A stretch of 64,000 nucleotides of DNA from Streptomyces antimycoticus (GCF_005405925.1 NZ_BJHV01000001.1:8866001-8930000); one strand, 5' to 3'. Counted from the first letter of the stretch, positions 8,405 to 16,549 are shown. The notes: a model not told the origin generated them from the sequence alone. Numbers and translations are program-made.

Positions 8405-9310
8405 ATGTCCCTCGAAGAGCTCCGCACCCTGCTGGCCCGGCATGCCCGGCCCGACTGGACCACTGCCATCGACGGCGTCCTGATCTCGAGGGTCGACCGG
8501 GCGGACCCGCCGGCGCCCGCCATGTCCGGCACGGTGCTGGCGGTCATTGCCCAGGGCGCCAAACGACTCGCGCTGGGTGAGAGGGTCTACGAGTACGGCG
8601 CCGGGCAGTACCTGGTCGCATCCGTCGACTTGCCCGTCACCGGACAGTTCACCCAGGCCGAACCGGAGCAGCCGGCCCTCGGCTTCGGCCTCACGCTCGA
8701 ACCGTCCGCCGTCGCCGAACTGCTGTTGCAGGCCGGCCCCGCAGACACCCCCCGCGCGGGCGCGGGCGCGCCGTCGGGCATCGCTGTCAGCGATGCCCCG
8801 CCCGCGCTGCTCGACGCGGTGGTCCGGCTGCTGCGCCTGCTGGACGAGCCCCGCGACCGCGTCGTACTGGCCCCGCTGGTCAAGCGCGAGATCCTGTGGC
8901 GCCTGATCACCAGCGAGCAGGGTGCGACGGTGCGCCAGCTCGGCCTCGCCAACAGCGGCCTCAGCCATGTCTCCCGGGCCGTGCGCTGGATCCGCGAGCA
9001 CTACGCGGAGCCCTTCCGGGTCGAGGACGTGGCACGCCTGTCCGGCATGAGCGTCTCCGCCTTCTACCGCAACTTCCAGGCGGTGACCGCGATGAGCCCC
9101 ATCCAGTTCCAGAAGCAGATCCGGCTCCAGGAGGCCCGGCTGCTGCTCGCCACCCACCCGGGCGACGTCACCGGGGTCGGCCACCGCGTCGGCTACGACA
9201 ACCCCTCGCAGTTCAGCCGCGAGTACCGCCGCCAGTTCGGCGCGCCCCCGAGCCGGGACGCGGCCCGCCTGCGGAACACCGTACGCACCCCCGCGGGCGT
9301 CCTGCCCTGA
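8405..9310 (+). CDS. AraC-family transcriptional regulator (AraC_N + HTH_18)
   Basis: 301 residues from ATG 8405. The N-terminal half matches the AraC_N domain (GTVLAVIAQGAKRLALGERVYEYGAGQYLV). The C-terminal half has two helix-turn-helix units (FRVEDVARLSGMSVSAFYRNF and VTGVGHRVGYDNPSQFSREYRRQFG) in the expected spacing. It is divergent from the ABM-esterase pair across 142 bp (8263-8404), which should hold both promoters. No perfect operator palindrome was found there. It probably activates the divergent pair. Confidence 0.9.
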   Translation: MSLEELRTLLARHARPDWTTAIDGVLISRVDRADPPAPAMSGTVLAVIAQGAKRLALGERVYEYGAGQYLVASVDLPVTGQFTQAEPEQPALGFGLTLEPSAVAELLLQAGPADTPRAGAGAPSGIAVSDAPPALLDAVVRLLRLLDEPRDRVVLAPLVKREILWRLITSEQGATVRQLGLANSGLSHVSRAVRWIREHYAEPFRVEDVARLSGMSVSAFYRNFQAVTAMSPIQFQKQIRLQEARLLLATHPGDVTGVGHRVGYDNPSQFSREYRRQFGAPPSRDAARLRNTVRTPAGVLP

Positions 9311-9314
9311 GCAG

Positions 9315-9480
9315 GGCTGGACAGTCGGCGTAGATGTCGGCGACCACCTGCGACTCCTCGGGGAGGAGCGTGCCCTTGTTCGGTCCCCTGGGTTGACGGA
9401 CGAGCCGGTCCAGGTCGTAGAAGATCACTCCGTCGCCCCCCCCGTGAACGCGGCGCGGAACCGGTCGCCGCCTCCCCGTC
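9315..9480 (-). pseudogene. Remnant of a serine-recombinase catalytic domain
   Basis: On the minus strand a short stretch reads FRAAFTGG, then GDGVIFYDLDRLVRQPR, very close to the vDxLDRLxRQPR segment around the catalytic Asp-Arg-Arg of large serine recombinases (phage-type integrases). A G8 run at about 9437-9444 separates the two pieces and shifts the frame. No recombinase N-terminus, zinc ribbon or coiled coil is nearby. The rest of 9311-9764 contains no recognisable gene. It is the trace of a lost integrative element. Confidence 0.4.
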
Positions 9481-9764
9481 CTTCCACTCCGCTCCGCACC
9501 CGGTGAGGCAGGCCGGAGGAGGCCGGCGCCAGGGCGCCTCCCGCGGAAAGCACCGCTCGTCTGCCGGGCTCCGTCCGGGCATGCGTTTCCCCGGTCACAG
9601 CGGCGGGACCGCGCCGGACTCGCACCGGCTTCCTGGTCCCCGTCGCCTCGTGTCCTCATCGTGGCGCACCCGGCGACAGGGCCGGGGCCAGGGGTGGCCG
9701 CGGCCATCTCCGAGCGCAATAAGTCTCCAGGCTCGCCGAGCGCCGGGCCGACCCGAGGCGTACG
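9481..9764. other. No recognisable gene
   Basis: Between the recombinase remnant and the cobalamin-binding-like gene, all six frames lack a credible start, codon bias or family resemblance. No hairpin or repeat of note was seen. It is probably decayed sequence. Confidence 0.4.
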
Positions 9765-10694
9765 TCAGCGGCCGGGCGCGCCCGGGAACGGGCATGCCTC
9801 GTCCGCCGTCACCGCCGTCCCGGCTGGTACGCCGTGCAGGACGTGGGCGAGTACTTCGGCTCCGCGCACCACGCGGGGGCCCGGGCGGTTGAAATAGGCG
9901 GGCCCGTCCAGCACCCAGACCCGCCCGTCCCGTACGGCGGGCAGGTCCGTCCAGCCCGGGAGGCGGGTGAGCGGGTCCGTCTCGCGCAGGGTCCGTTCGG
10001 GTGGGAAGCCGCACGGCAGGACGAGCACCACCTCCGGCCGGGCGGCGCGCACCGCCTCCCAGGTCATCGGCTTGGTGTGCGCGCCGGGCGCGGCGAGCAG
10101 CGGTTCGCCGCCGGCGACGGTGATCTGGTCGGGGACCCAGTGCCCGGCGGGCCACAGCGGGTCGAGCCATTCGATCGCCACGACCCGGGGCCGGGCGCGG
10201 CCCGCGACCGACCGGCGGATCCGTTCGAGGCGGTCGCGCAGGTCGGCCCGGCGCTGCTCGGCGCGCTCGCGCACGCCGAGCAGCTCACCGACGGTGACCA
10301 GGCAGTCCAGTACGTCTTCCAGCGTGCGTGGCTCCAGGCTGAGGACGCGGGTGTCGGCGTCGAGCAGCCGGACGGCCCGGCTGACCTTCTCGTACGAGAC
10401 GGCGCACACCTCGCACAGGTCCTGGGTGAGCACCACGTCGGGCCTCAGGGCCGCGAGCGCTTCGGTGTCCAGGGTGTAGAGGGACGACCCGGCGTGTGTC
10501 GATCCACCGACCGCGTCGGAGATCTCCCGGCTGGTGAGGGTGTTCTGGTCGAGGTCGGCTCCGGTGACCACGGGAACGGATGCCACGGTCCGAGGCGGCC
10601 AGTCGCATTCGTGTGTCCGACCGACCAGGTGCTCGGCGAGCCCGAGTTCGGCGACGATGTCGGTCGCGGCGGGCAGCAGGGAGACGATGCGCAT
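9765..10694 (-). CDS. Cobalamin-binding-like periplasmic-type protein (BtuF/COG0614), no signal peptide
   Basis: 309 residues. The start [19 protein letters not shown] and the [14 protein letters not shown] and PCGFPPERT motifs are those of the BtuF-like group of metal-chelate-binding proteins. There is no lipoprotein box or hydrophobic leader, so it is presumably cytosolic, as in many actinobacterial members whose role is unclear. No ABC permease or ATPase is adjacent. It lies downstream of the truncated CobW gene and shares the zinc/cobalt theme of that locus, but that link is only positional. Confidence 0.8.
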   Translation of the reverse strand: MRIVSLLPAATDIVAELGLAEHLVGRTHECDWPPRTVASVPVVTGADLDQNTLTSREISDAVGGSTHAGSSLYTLDTEALAALRPDVVLTQDLCEVCAVSYEKVSRAVRLLDADTRVLSLEPRTLEDVLDCLVTVGELLGVRERAEQRRADLRDRLERIRRSVAGRARPRVVAIEWLDPLWPAGHWVPDQITVAGGEPLLAAPGAHTKPMTWEAVRAARPEVVLVLPCGFPPERTLRETDPLTRLPGWTDLPAVRDGRVWVLDGPAYFNRPGPRVVRGAEVLAHVLHGVPAGTAVTADEACPFPGAPGR

Positions 10695-10768
10695 GCCGCG
10701 ACTTTAGGGCCTGCCCGGGGGGAGGCCCCGGCTCCCGCACCGTCGTCAGGCGCCTCAGCGCAAGGCGA

Positions 10769-10996
10769 GGTGCAGCAGATGCGGCCGTTGACCATCTCGA
10801 CCAGGCGCTCTTCGGTGCGCGAGAGGGCCGCGTCGCCGTCGCGGACGAGAGCGGCGTCGATGTTCACCTCGCTCATGTCATTGACGACCACCGCGACGCG
10901 CAGACCTTCGCGGTTGTTGAGGAGATGGTTGAGGAGCGTGGTCTTGCCGGATCCCAGGAAACCCGACAGGACCGTCACCGGAAGCTGGTCGGTCAT
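10769..10996 (-). pseudogene. Truncated CobW/COG0523 metal-chaperone GTPase
   Basis: ATG 10996 opens a CobW-family N-terminus: [15 protein letters not shown] is the Walker A region, [11 protein letters not shown] the switch region, and GRICCT the metal-binding CxCC-type motif (first Cys replaced by Arg in GCICC). Similarity stops abruptly after ICCT (about 10769). The open frame then runs through unrelated sequence into the BtuF-like gene, so the GTPase second half and the C-terminal domain are missing. It begins seven bases after the bL32 stop and must once have been co-transcribed with it under the Zur-like box. Confidence 0.75.
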
Positions 10997-11003
10997 CGGG
11001 TGG

Positions 11004-11174
11004 TCAGCCCTCGGGGCTCAGCAGCCCGCGCCGGTAGGCGGGGACGAGGTTGCGTGGCACCCGGTGTTCGCGGCCGTCGATGGTGATCGTCACCAGTTCG
11101 GGGGTGTTCGCCTTCCACTGGGCGCGGCGGTGGCGGGTGTTGCTGCGGGACATCTTCCGCTTGGGCACGGCCAT
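11004..11174 (-). CDS. rpmF: Ribosomal protein bL32, zinc-independent (C-minus) paralogue
   Basis: 56 residues starting [21 protein letters not shown], the conserved N-terminus of bL32. The usual zinc-binding CxxC...CxxC of bL32 is absent; the C-terminus instead reads [14 protein letters not shown]. Such cysteine-free paralogues replace the zinc-containing protein on the ribosome during zinc starvation and are controlled by Zur in actinobacteria. A Zur-like palindrome lies 49-69 bp upstream. The in-frame extension to 11213 upstream of the chosen ATG has no family similarity. Confidence 0.92.
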   Translation of the reverse strand: MAVPKRKMSRSNTRHRRAQWKANTPELVTITIDGREHRVPRNLVPAYRRGLLSPEG

Positions 11175-11222
11175 GACGTAAGGGTCCTTTCCTGTCCGGT
11201 GGGTGGTCACCCGCACCGTATA

Positions 11223-11243
11223 TGAAAATGGGTACCGTTTCCA
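11223..11243. promoter_or_regulatory. Zur-like operator between bL32 and CobW-like gene
   Basis: The 21-bp imperfect palindrome has the form TGNAAANGG-N3-CCNTTTNCA (sequence TGAAAATGGGTACCGTTTCCA). Its position between two divergent genes, one a zinc-free ribosomal protein and one a COG0523 paralogue, matches known Zur regulons of Streptomyces. A TATACG-like -10 for the leftward promoter overlaps its edge. Assignment is by context and symmetry only. Confidence 0.6.
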
Positions 11244-11289
11244 TGTAGTCTCCGCGGTGACACTGTGACGTCGTCATCCAGGAGGAGAT

Positions 11290-11364
11290 GTGCCGCTGGT
11301 GCTGCTACGGGTGCGCAGAGCCGCCCACGCCGTCGTGACCGCCCTTGGCCAGGCGGCGGAGTGA
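11290..11364 (+). CDS. 24-codon coupled upstream ORF (tentative)
   Basis: A GTG at 11290 stands four bases after AGGAGG and opens a 24-residue Val/Leu/Arg/Ala-rich reading frame. Its TGA overlaps the GTG start of the next gene (GTGA at 11361-11364). The ribosome binding site in front of it is the only strong one in the leader, so translation of the CobW-like gene may depend on this ORF. It may also be a chance frame; an overlapping frame from ATG 11288 encodes a Cys-rich 16-mer. Confidence 0.35.
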   Translation: MPLVLLRVRRAAHAVVTALGQAAE

Positions 11365-12575
11365 GCGCCGGCGCGAACACGGGCCGGGGTCTCCTGGGCC
11401 TGGTGTGCGGCAACACCCCGGAAGCCCGGGGGCGCGTATTGGACCTGCTGCGGTGTGCCTCGCCCGACGCGCTGGTGCTCTCGGTCTCGGTCCACGCCGA
11501 CGGGACGGGGCGGTACCCCTTCGTGCAGCGCTTCGTCATGGGTGGTGAGGGACGGCGGCGCGCCTCCCTGTGTCAAGGAGCGACCGGAGACCCAGCAGTG
11601 ATCATCCGGCGGGATCTGGACACCATCGCCCGGACCGCCTCGCGTCCGCATGTCGTGCTCGCGCTCCCTGACACCGTGGACACTGTGCCCTTTCTCGCCG
11701 AGCTGTGGCGGACCCCGCTGGGCAGGACTCCGCTGTCGCACCACTACGAACTGGCCCCGACCGCCGTCGGCGTGGACCCCGGCCGCCTGCTGAACGATCT
11801 GCGCTGTGCGCACCGCGCCACCCGCCTCTTCGGTCACGACCCGAACGCCGCGCCCCTCACGGTCGCCGAAGCCGCCGCCCGGCAGTTGGAGGCCGCCCAG
11901 GTGATGGTCCTGCGGGGCGGACCGGCGGAAGGGGAGGGCCGCCGGGAAGGGTGCCGCGCCCTGCTCGGCCATCTCAACCCGTCGGCACTGGTGCATCTCG
12001 ACTCCGACGACGCCGATCTCACCGCGCTGACGGCTCTGGCGCGGTCCGACTCCGGCTGGAGCACGGCCGGACCGGCCGACCGTCTCGATGTTGTCGCCCC
12101 CGTCGCACGCCGCCGCGGCATCGACCATGGCGTGACCTCGGTGCTCTGGCGGTCCCGACGCCCGCTGCATCCCGAGCGGCTGGCGGAGAGCCTGCCGCGC
12201 GTCATGCCGTCGGTGGTGCGCAGCCGCGGACACCTGTGGATGGCCACCCGCCCGCAGACGGTGATCTCCTGGCGCTCGGCCGGGCGCCACCTGGAACTGC
12301 ACGAGGCGGGAGGCTGGTTGGAGGACGAGGACACCGTGGCATGGCGCGCCGCCTCGCCCCAACGCCGGACGCTCGCCTCGTGGTACTGGGACGACTACTA
12401 CGGCGAACGGCGCAACGAGATCGTCTTCACCGGTGCCGACCTGGACCCCGACCGGCTGCGGGCCGCGCTGGACTCCGCCGTGCTCGACGACGGTGAACTG
12501 GCCCTCGGCACCGAGGGCTGGGCCCGCCTGCCCGATCCGCTGCTCGGCGACGCGGGGCCCGGCCCGGAGGGCTGA
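11361..12575 (+). CDS. CobW-like (COG0523) paralogue without GTPase motifs
   Basis: 404 residues from GTG 11361. The N-terminal half corresponds to a CobW P-loop domain, but the Walker A position reads GLVCGNTPEAR and the CxCC metal motif is replaced by ASLCQGAT. GTP hydrolysis and the canonical metal site are therefore both lost. The C-terminal domain is well conserved (WRSRRPLHPERLAE, VVRSRGHLWMATRP, TLASWYWDDYYGERRNEIVFTG). This degenerate type accompanies Zur-controlled ribosomal-protein genes in Streptomyces. Its role is unknown; a regulatory or scaffold function is an inference. It lies downstream of the Zur-like box. Confidence 0.8.
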   Translation: MSAGANTGRGLLGLVCGNTPEARGRVLDLLRCASPDALVLSVSVHADGTGRYPFVQRFVMGGEGRRRASLCQGATGDPAVIIRRDLDTIARTASRPHVVLALPDTVDTVPFLAELWRTPLGRTPLSHHYELAPTAVGVDPGRLLNDLRCAHRATRLFGHDPNAAPLTVAEAAARQLEAAQVMVLRGGPAEGEGRREGCRALLGHLNPSALVHLDSDDADLTALTALARSDSGWSTAGPADRLDVVAPVARRRGIDHGVTSVLWRSRRPLHPERLAESLPRVMPSVVRSRGHLWMATRPQTVISWRSAGRHLELHEAGGWLEDEDTVAWRAASPQRRTLASWYWDDYYGERRNEIVFTGADLDPDRLRAALDSAVLDDGELALGTEGWARLPDPLLGDAGPGPEG

Positions 12576-12697
12576 CACGGCAACGTGGCCGGACGCCGCC
12601 TGGGACATGGTGCCAAGTTCTCGTCGTCGAGCGCCTGTTGCGACAGTGCCCGTATTGACGGTGCGCAACGGATCCGATCGATGCCACGCGGCACTGT

Positions 12698-13402
12698 CTA
12701 TGCCGCAGGTCCCGGGTTGTTGACGCGTTGTGGGTCTTGATGCGAAAGGGGACCGCCGAGTCGCTCGGTGAGGGCATCGATGTGCTCCGGCTGAGCCAGG
12801 ACGGACATCGCCGCGTCTTGTCCGCGATGGAGTGCGGCGACGTCTTGACGCAACATGCGAACGCGCACGCGCATCCGCAACCGCGTCCGCCAGGGGTGCC
12901 ACAGCGCCCGGAGCAGGTGTTGGGCTGTCGCCTGCCGATATTGCTCACACCGCGTCATGAGTGCTTCGAGCGACTCACCCAGGACACCGCCCAGGCGAAG
13001 ATCGATCACTCTGATGACCTCGCATTGCAAGGCACGTACCTCGCTGCCTCCGGCAAAGTCCACGACCCTGCGGGGTATGCCGGCCGAGAGCGCAGCCACC
13101 ACAAGATCTGAGATCGCTTCCCGTTGGGCGTGCTCGGCGTCACGGCCGTCCTCCAGGACCGCCGTGACGCCAAAAGGCGTCGTGACAAGCAGCCGTGCCC
13201 CGATCAAGTGCCGCGACGGACTCTCCCTCCGGCTCGGCACGATGTCGCACATGCTGTCGCGCACCGCTTCGACGCGGAGGAGCTGTTGCATGACCGCTGC
13301 TCGCAGCTGCCGGCGTTCCTGGTTCCTGGAGAGGTAGTTGGTCACCGCGGCGCCGACAACACCGCCGGCCGTGGTATATGCCAAGTCCATCCATCCAGGC
13401 AT
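12698..13402 (-). CDS. Hypothetical protein with one N-terminal membrane segment
   Basis: 234 residues, unrecognised. A weak hydrophobic segment (about residues 6-24, DLAYTTAGGVVGAAVTNYL) is followed by a basic, helical region rich in Arg, Gln and Leu. There are no enzyme motifs. The short form of the N-terminus suggests a membrane-anchored cytosolic protein similar in layout to many phage- or plasmid-borne actinobacterial hypotheticals. It is isolated, with about 120 bp of featureless DNA on one side and a pseudogene on the other. Confidence 0.5.
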   Translation of the reverse strand: MPGWMDLAYTTAGGVVGAAVTNYLSRNQERRQLRAAVMQQLLRVEAVRDSMCDIVPSRRESPSRHLIGARLLVTTPFGVTAVLEDGRDAEHAQREAISDLVVAALSAGIPRRVVDFAGGSEVRALQCEVIRVIDLRLGGVLGESLEALMTRCEQYRQATAQHLLRALWHPWRTRLRMRVRVRMLRQDVAALHRGQDAAMSVLAQPEHIDALTERLGGPLSHQDPQRVNNPGPAA

Positions 13403-13538
13403 GGAAACCGCCTCACTGTGCCGGGAGCAAGCACATCACTTCGCACCGAAACGGTCCGAGCGTAAGCGGGCTGCTGAGCCCGGGGGAAGGCCGGGATCAG
13501 GTGAAGCACGCAGCGTGGACCCAACATGAGTGCATCCG

Positions 13539-14010
13539 TCAGCGGGCGGCGGAGGCGCGATCGAGCGACCCCGTCTGCTCGCCCGTCCGCTCGGGTGTGC
13601 CGAACTGGTCCCACACGGCGCGGACGAGTCTGTTGTCCCTGCCTTTGCGCAACAGCTCAGGCTGACCAGGGCGGACATGGCGGCGGTGGTGATGGGATAG
13701 GCGACGCCGGCGAGTTGGTTTCCGGTTGAGGTGGTGAGCGAGAGGGCGATGAGTGGCGTGAACCCGCCGAAGACGCCGGTGCCAAGCACCAGCCGGGCGG
13801 TCTCCGCGAACGCGCGGCCGCGTTCGTCGAGGTTGTCCGGATGCGTGTCGTTGGTGATCAGTACGAGGTCGACCGGTCCCACCCCGTCCTCGTCCACGGC
13901 AGGTCCGGCGGTCTTGGTGAGGTAGCCGTGCGGGCCGGCCTCGTCGAAGGTCGGATCGCTGACGATGCGCAGGCCACCGATGTCGATCACGAGAGTGGTG
14001 ACCGGAACCC
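13539..14010 (-). pseudogene. Chimeric remnant: MBL-fold N-terminal piece joined to C-terminus of an MHS-type MFS transporter
   Basis: Reading the minus strand, about 14010-13800 encodes part of a metallo-beta-lactamase-like protein (VIDIGGLRIVSDPTFDEAG, YLTKTAGPAV, NDTHPDNLDERGRAF). From about 13790 the same frame becomes the last transmembrane region of a metabolite:H+ symporter (GVFGGFTPLIALSL, LAGVAYPITTAAMSALVSL). After another frame change it continues as the cytosolic tail (RDNRLVRAVWDQFG) ending at a TGA (13539-13541). Neither parent is complete, so this is a deletion fusion of two decayed genes. Confidence 0.6.
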
Positions 14011-14103
14011 GATCACTGGCTATGGCAGCGAACAACCAGGGGGCTGGATGATGCCGCGATCCGTCGTTGGGATGTGCTGTCGCCTGCGCGGATACTGGGG
14101 CGC

Positions 14104-14724
14104 ATGCGTATTGACTTCGAGCCCGAGGCCATGGGCCCAACCCCCTTCTACAAGCTGCTGACCTCGGTGATCGTGCCTCGGCCGATCGCCTGGGTGTCGA
14201 CGGTGGGCCGGGATGGCTCCGCGAACCTCGCCCCGCATTCGTTCTTCACCGTCGCGGCCGTGGCTCCGCCCATCGTGCAGTTCACCTCCGTGGGGCGTAA
14301 GGATTCGCTGCGGAACGTCGAGGACACCGGGGAGTTCGTGGTGAACCTCGCGCCGGAGGGGCTGTTCGAGCAGGTCAACGCGACCGCGACGGACTTTCCG
14401 CACGGGGTGAGCGAGTTCGAGGCGGTCGGGGTGGCGCAGGAGGCGAGTGCGCGGGTGAAGCCGCCTCGGGTGGCGGGGTCGCCGGTGGCGTTGGAGTGCG
14501 TGGTGCACAGCACGATGGGGCTCGGCAATTCGACGGTGGTCTTCGGGCGGGTGGTGCATGCCGCGATCGATGACGCGGTGATGGTCGACGGGCATGCGGA
14601 GATCACCAGGCTGCGGCCGCTGTCCCGGCTGGGGAAGAACGAGTGGGGCACGGTCGGTGACGTGCTGGACCTCGCCCGGATCCGTTACGCGGACTGGGAG
14701 GGCCAGGGGCCCGAGAAGGTGTGA
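14104..14724 (+). CDS. Flavin-reductase-like (FMN-binding) protein
   Basis: 206 residues. The order TSVIVPRPIAWVST, NLAPHSFFTVAA and GEFVVNLA is that of the flavin reductase/FMN-binding split-barrel family (DIM6/NTAB-like), with a C-terminal half (VFGRVVHA, RLRPLSRLGKNEW) typical of the COG1853 group. It probably binds FMN and reduces a flavin or serves a monooxygenase. ATG 14104 lies in the short region after the pseudogene. The next gene starts 28 bp after its stop and may be co-transcribed. Confidence 0.85.
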   Translation: MRIDFEPEAMGPTPFYKLLTSVIVPRPIAWVSTVGRDGSANLAPHSFFTVAAVAPPIVQFTSVGRKDSLRNVEDTGEFVVNLAPEGLFEQVNATATDFPHGVSEFEAVGVAQEASARVKPPRVAGSPVALECVVHSTMGLGNSTVVFGRVVHAAIDDAVMVDGHAEITRLRPLSRLGKNEWGTVGDVLDLARIRYADWEGQGPEKV

Positions 14725-14752
14725 GCGACAGGGGCCGGAGGAAGGGGCCGCG

Positions 14753-15400
14753 GTGATCGAGAGCGTCGTATTCGACATCGGCTCGACCCTCGTCCGAGAG
14801 GACCGCTACTGGGGTTCCTGGGCCGACTGGCTCGGGGTGTCGCGGCACACCCTGTCCGCGCTGGTGGGCGCCGTCGTCGCGCAGGGGCGGGACGACAAGG
14901 ACGCGATCCGTCTGGTGCGGCCGGGCGTGGACATCGACGCGGAGTGGCGGGCCCGGGAGGCGGCGGGGCGAGGGGAGTGGCTGGAGGAGTCCGACGTCTA
15001 CCCCGATGTGCGGGCCGCGCTCGGCGGGCTGCGGGAGTCGGGGCTGCGGGTGGTGCTGGCCGGGAATCAGACGCTGCGGGCCGGTGAGCTGCTGCGGGGG
15101 CTGGGGCTGCCGGTCGACGCCGTGGCGACGTCCAGTGAGTGGGGGGTCGCCAAGCCCGATCCGGAGTTCTTCCGGCGGGTGCTGGAGTTCGGCGGCGCCG
15201 CGCCGGGGGACACGCTGTACGTGGGTGACTATCCGGCCTTCGACATCCGGCCGGCGAAGGCCGCCGGGCTGCGGGCCGCGCATATCCGTCGGGGGCCGTG
15301 GGCGTATCTGTGGGCCGATACCGCCGACGCGGCGATGGCGGACTGGCGGATCGACTCGTTGAGTCGGCTGGTGGAGATCGTCACCGAACCGTCGGTGTGA
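14753..15400 (+). CDS. HAD-superfamily hydrolase
   Basis: 215 residues from GTG 14753, with GGAGGAAGGGG upstream. Motif I reads VVFDIGSTLV (the second Asp of DxD replaced by Gly, as in the FDVGxTL subgroup), motif II is LAGNQTL, motif III is the Lys in VAKPDPEFF, and motif IV is VGDYPAFDI. The helical cap is inserted after motif I. Loss of the general acid/base Asp makes ordinary phosphatase activity doubtful. It probably follows the flavin reductase gene in one transcript. Confidence 0.82.
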   Translation: MIESVVFDIGSTLVREDRYWGSWADWLGVSRHTLSALVGAVVAQGRDDKDAIRLVRPGVDIDAEWRAREAAGRGEWLEESDVYPDVRAALGGLRESGLRVVLAGNQTLRAGELLRGLGLPVDAVATSSEWGVAKPDPEFFRRVLEFGGAAPGDTLYVGDYPAFDIRPAKAAGLRAAHIRRGPWAYLWADTADAAMADWRIDSLSRLVEIVTEPSV

Positions 15401-15452
15401 CCGTCCCCGTGACCCGCCGGCTCAGGGCAGGGGCGTGCGCTGGGTGAGGAAT

Positions 15453-15467
15453 TCACACCCGGTGTGA
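15453..15467. promoter_or_regulatory. 15-bp palindrome upstream of uppP region
   Basis: TCACACC-C-GGTGTGA is a perfect inverted repeat around one central base. A second, weaker symmetric motif (TGCNAGNNCTNGCA) follows within about 15 bp, near TTGCATATAT. It lies between the stop of the HAD gene and the stop of uppP, so it is not at an obvious promoter. It could be a binding site or part of a convergent terminator. Confidence 0.3.
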
Positions 15468-15606
15468 TGCGAGTGCTTGCATATATCTACCGCACACCCT
15501 TCCCGGGTGCCCCGCAGGGCGATTGACTCGTCCCATGCCGCTCAGGGGCGCCAGACCTGAGCGAAGGGGCCGCCGGACTCCTCCCTCCTCGGCCGGCGGC
15601 CCATCT

Positions 15607-15654
15607 CCCTGTCTGCACGGATCCCTGTCTGCACGGATCCCTGTCTGCACGGAT
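15607..15654. repeat. Three perfect tandem copies of a 16-bp unit
   Basis: The unit CCCTGTCTGCACGGAT occurs at 15607-15622, 15623-15638 and 15639-15654, with a decayed fourth copy after it. It stands 23 bp beyond the uppP stop codon, in the convergent intergenic space. It may be a polymorphic microsatellite-like tract. Confidence 0.9.
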
Positions 15655-15676
15655 CGCTGTCGGTGCGTGAGAAGCG

Positions 15677-16549
15677 TCAGCCCGCCGACTCGGCCGCGTG
15701 GGCGCTCAGCACGCCGAAGCCCACCAGCGCGAAGAGCGCGATGCCCAGCAGAATCCGGTAGATCACAAACGGCATGAAGCTCTTACTGGAAATGAACTTC
15801 ATAAACCACGCAATGACGACATAGCCGACAAAGAAGGCGATAACGGTCGCGAAGATGGTCGGGCCCCACGCCGTATGCCCCTCGGACGCGTCCTTCAGCT
15901 CGAAGGCGCCCGAGGCGAGCACCGCCGGCACCGCGAGAAGGAAGGAGTAGCGGGCCGCCGCCTCGCGGGTGTAGCCCATGAGCAGTCCGCCGCTGATGGT
16001 CGCGCCGGACCGGGAGACGCCCGGCACCAGCGCCATCGCCTGGCAGACGCCGAATATGAGGCCGTCGCGGATGCTCAGCTCCTTCAGCGTCTTGCGCTGA
16101 TTGGCGACGCGATGCCGGCCGCCCGACTCATCGCGCGCCGCGCGCCGGTCCGCGAAGCCCAGGACGACGCCCATGACCACGAGGGTGGTGGCGATGAGCC
16201 GCAGATCGCGGAACGGACCCTCGATCGCGTCCTGCAGGGTGAGCCCGAGCACACCGATGGGCAGTGAGCCGACGATCACCAGCCAGCCCATCTGGGCGTC
16301 GTGGTTGCCGCGCCACTCCTTGCTGAAGAGCGAGCGGAACCAGGCCGACACGATGTTGACGATGTCCTTGCGGAAGTAGATGAGCACCGCGAGCTCCGTG
16401 CCGATCTGGGTGATCGCGGTGAACGCGGGCCCAGGGTCGTTCCAGCCGGCGAACGCGGCCGTGAGCCGCAGATGGGCGCTGGAGGAGATCGGAAGAAACT
16501 CAGTCAACCCCTGGACCAGCCCGAGGATGAATGATTCAAACCACGACAT
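15677..16549 (-). CDS. uppP: Undecaprenyl-diphosphatase UppP (BacA)
   Basis: 290 residues, family length. An integral membrane protein with about eight hydrophobic segments. It has the diagnostic motifs LVQGLTEFLPISSSAHL near the N-terminus (catalytic Glu and Ser/His) and VPGVSRSGATISGGLLMGY in the second half (PGxSRSG with catalytic Arg). It recycles undecaprenyl pyrophosphate to the monophosphate carrier for peptidoglycan and teichoic acid synthesis and confers bacitracin tolerance. It is monocistronic as far as can be seen. Confidence 0.95.
   Translation of the reverse strand: MSWFESFILGLVQGLTEFLPISSSAHLRLTAAFAGWNDPGPAFTAITQIGTELAVLIYFRKDIVNIVSAWFRSLFSKEWRGNHDAQMGWLVIVGSLPIGVLGLTLQDAIEGPFRDLRLIATTLVVMGVVLGFADRRAARDESGGRHRVANQRKTLKELSIRDGLIFGVCQAMALVPGVSRSGATISGGLLMGYTREAAARYSFLLAVPAVLASGAFELKDASEGHTAWGPTIFATVIAFFVGYVVIAWFMKFISSKSFMPFVIYRILLGIALFALVGFGVLSAHAAESAG

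Noticed and set aside
6875..9184. A 769-codon minus-strand open frame covering the esterase gene and its upstream region
   Set aside because: Only the part from 7843 downward has family similarity and a ribosome binding site. The upstream part is the antisense of the AraC gene and of the ABM gene in another frame.
11288..11335. 16-codon Cys-rich ORF (ATG 11288) as a metallothionein-like peptide
   Set aside because: The ribosome-binding-site spacing is only two bases, the frame overlaps a better-placed ORF, and the length is too small to support a function.
15454..15500. TTGCAT-TATATC as a promoter for uppP
   Set aside because: It lies beyond the uppP stop codon and points away from any gene start, so promoter function is unlikely.
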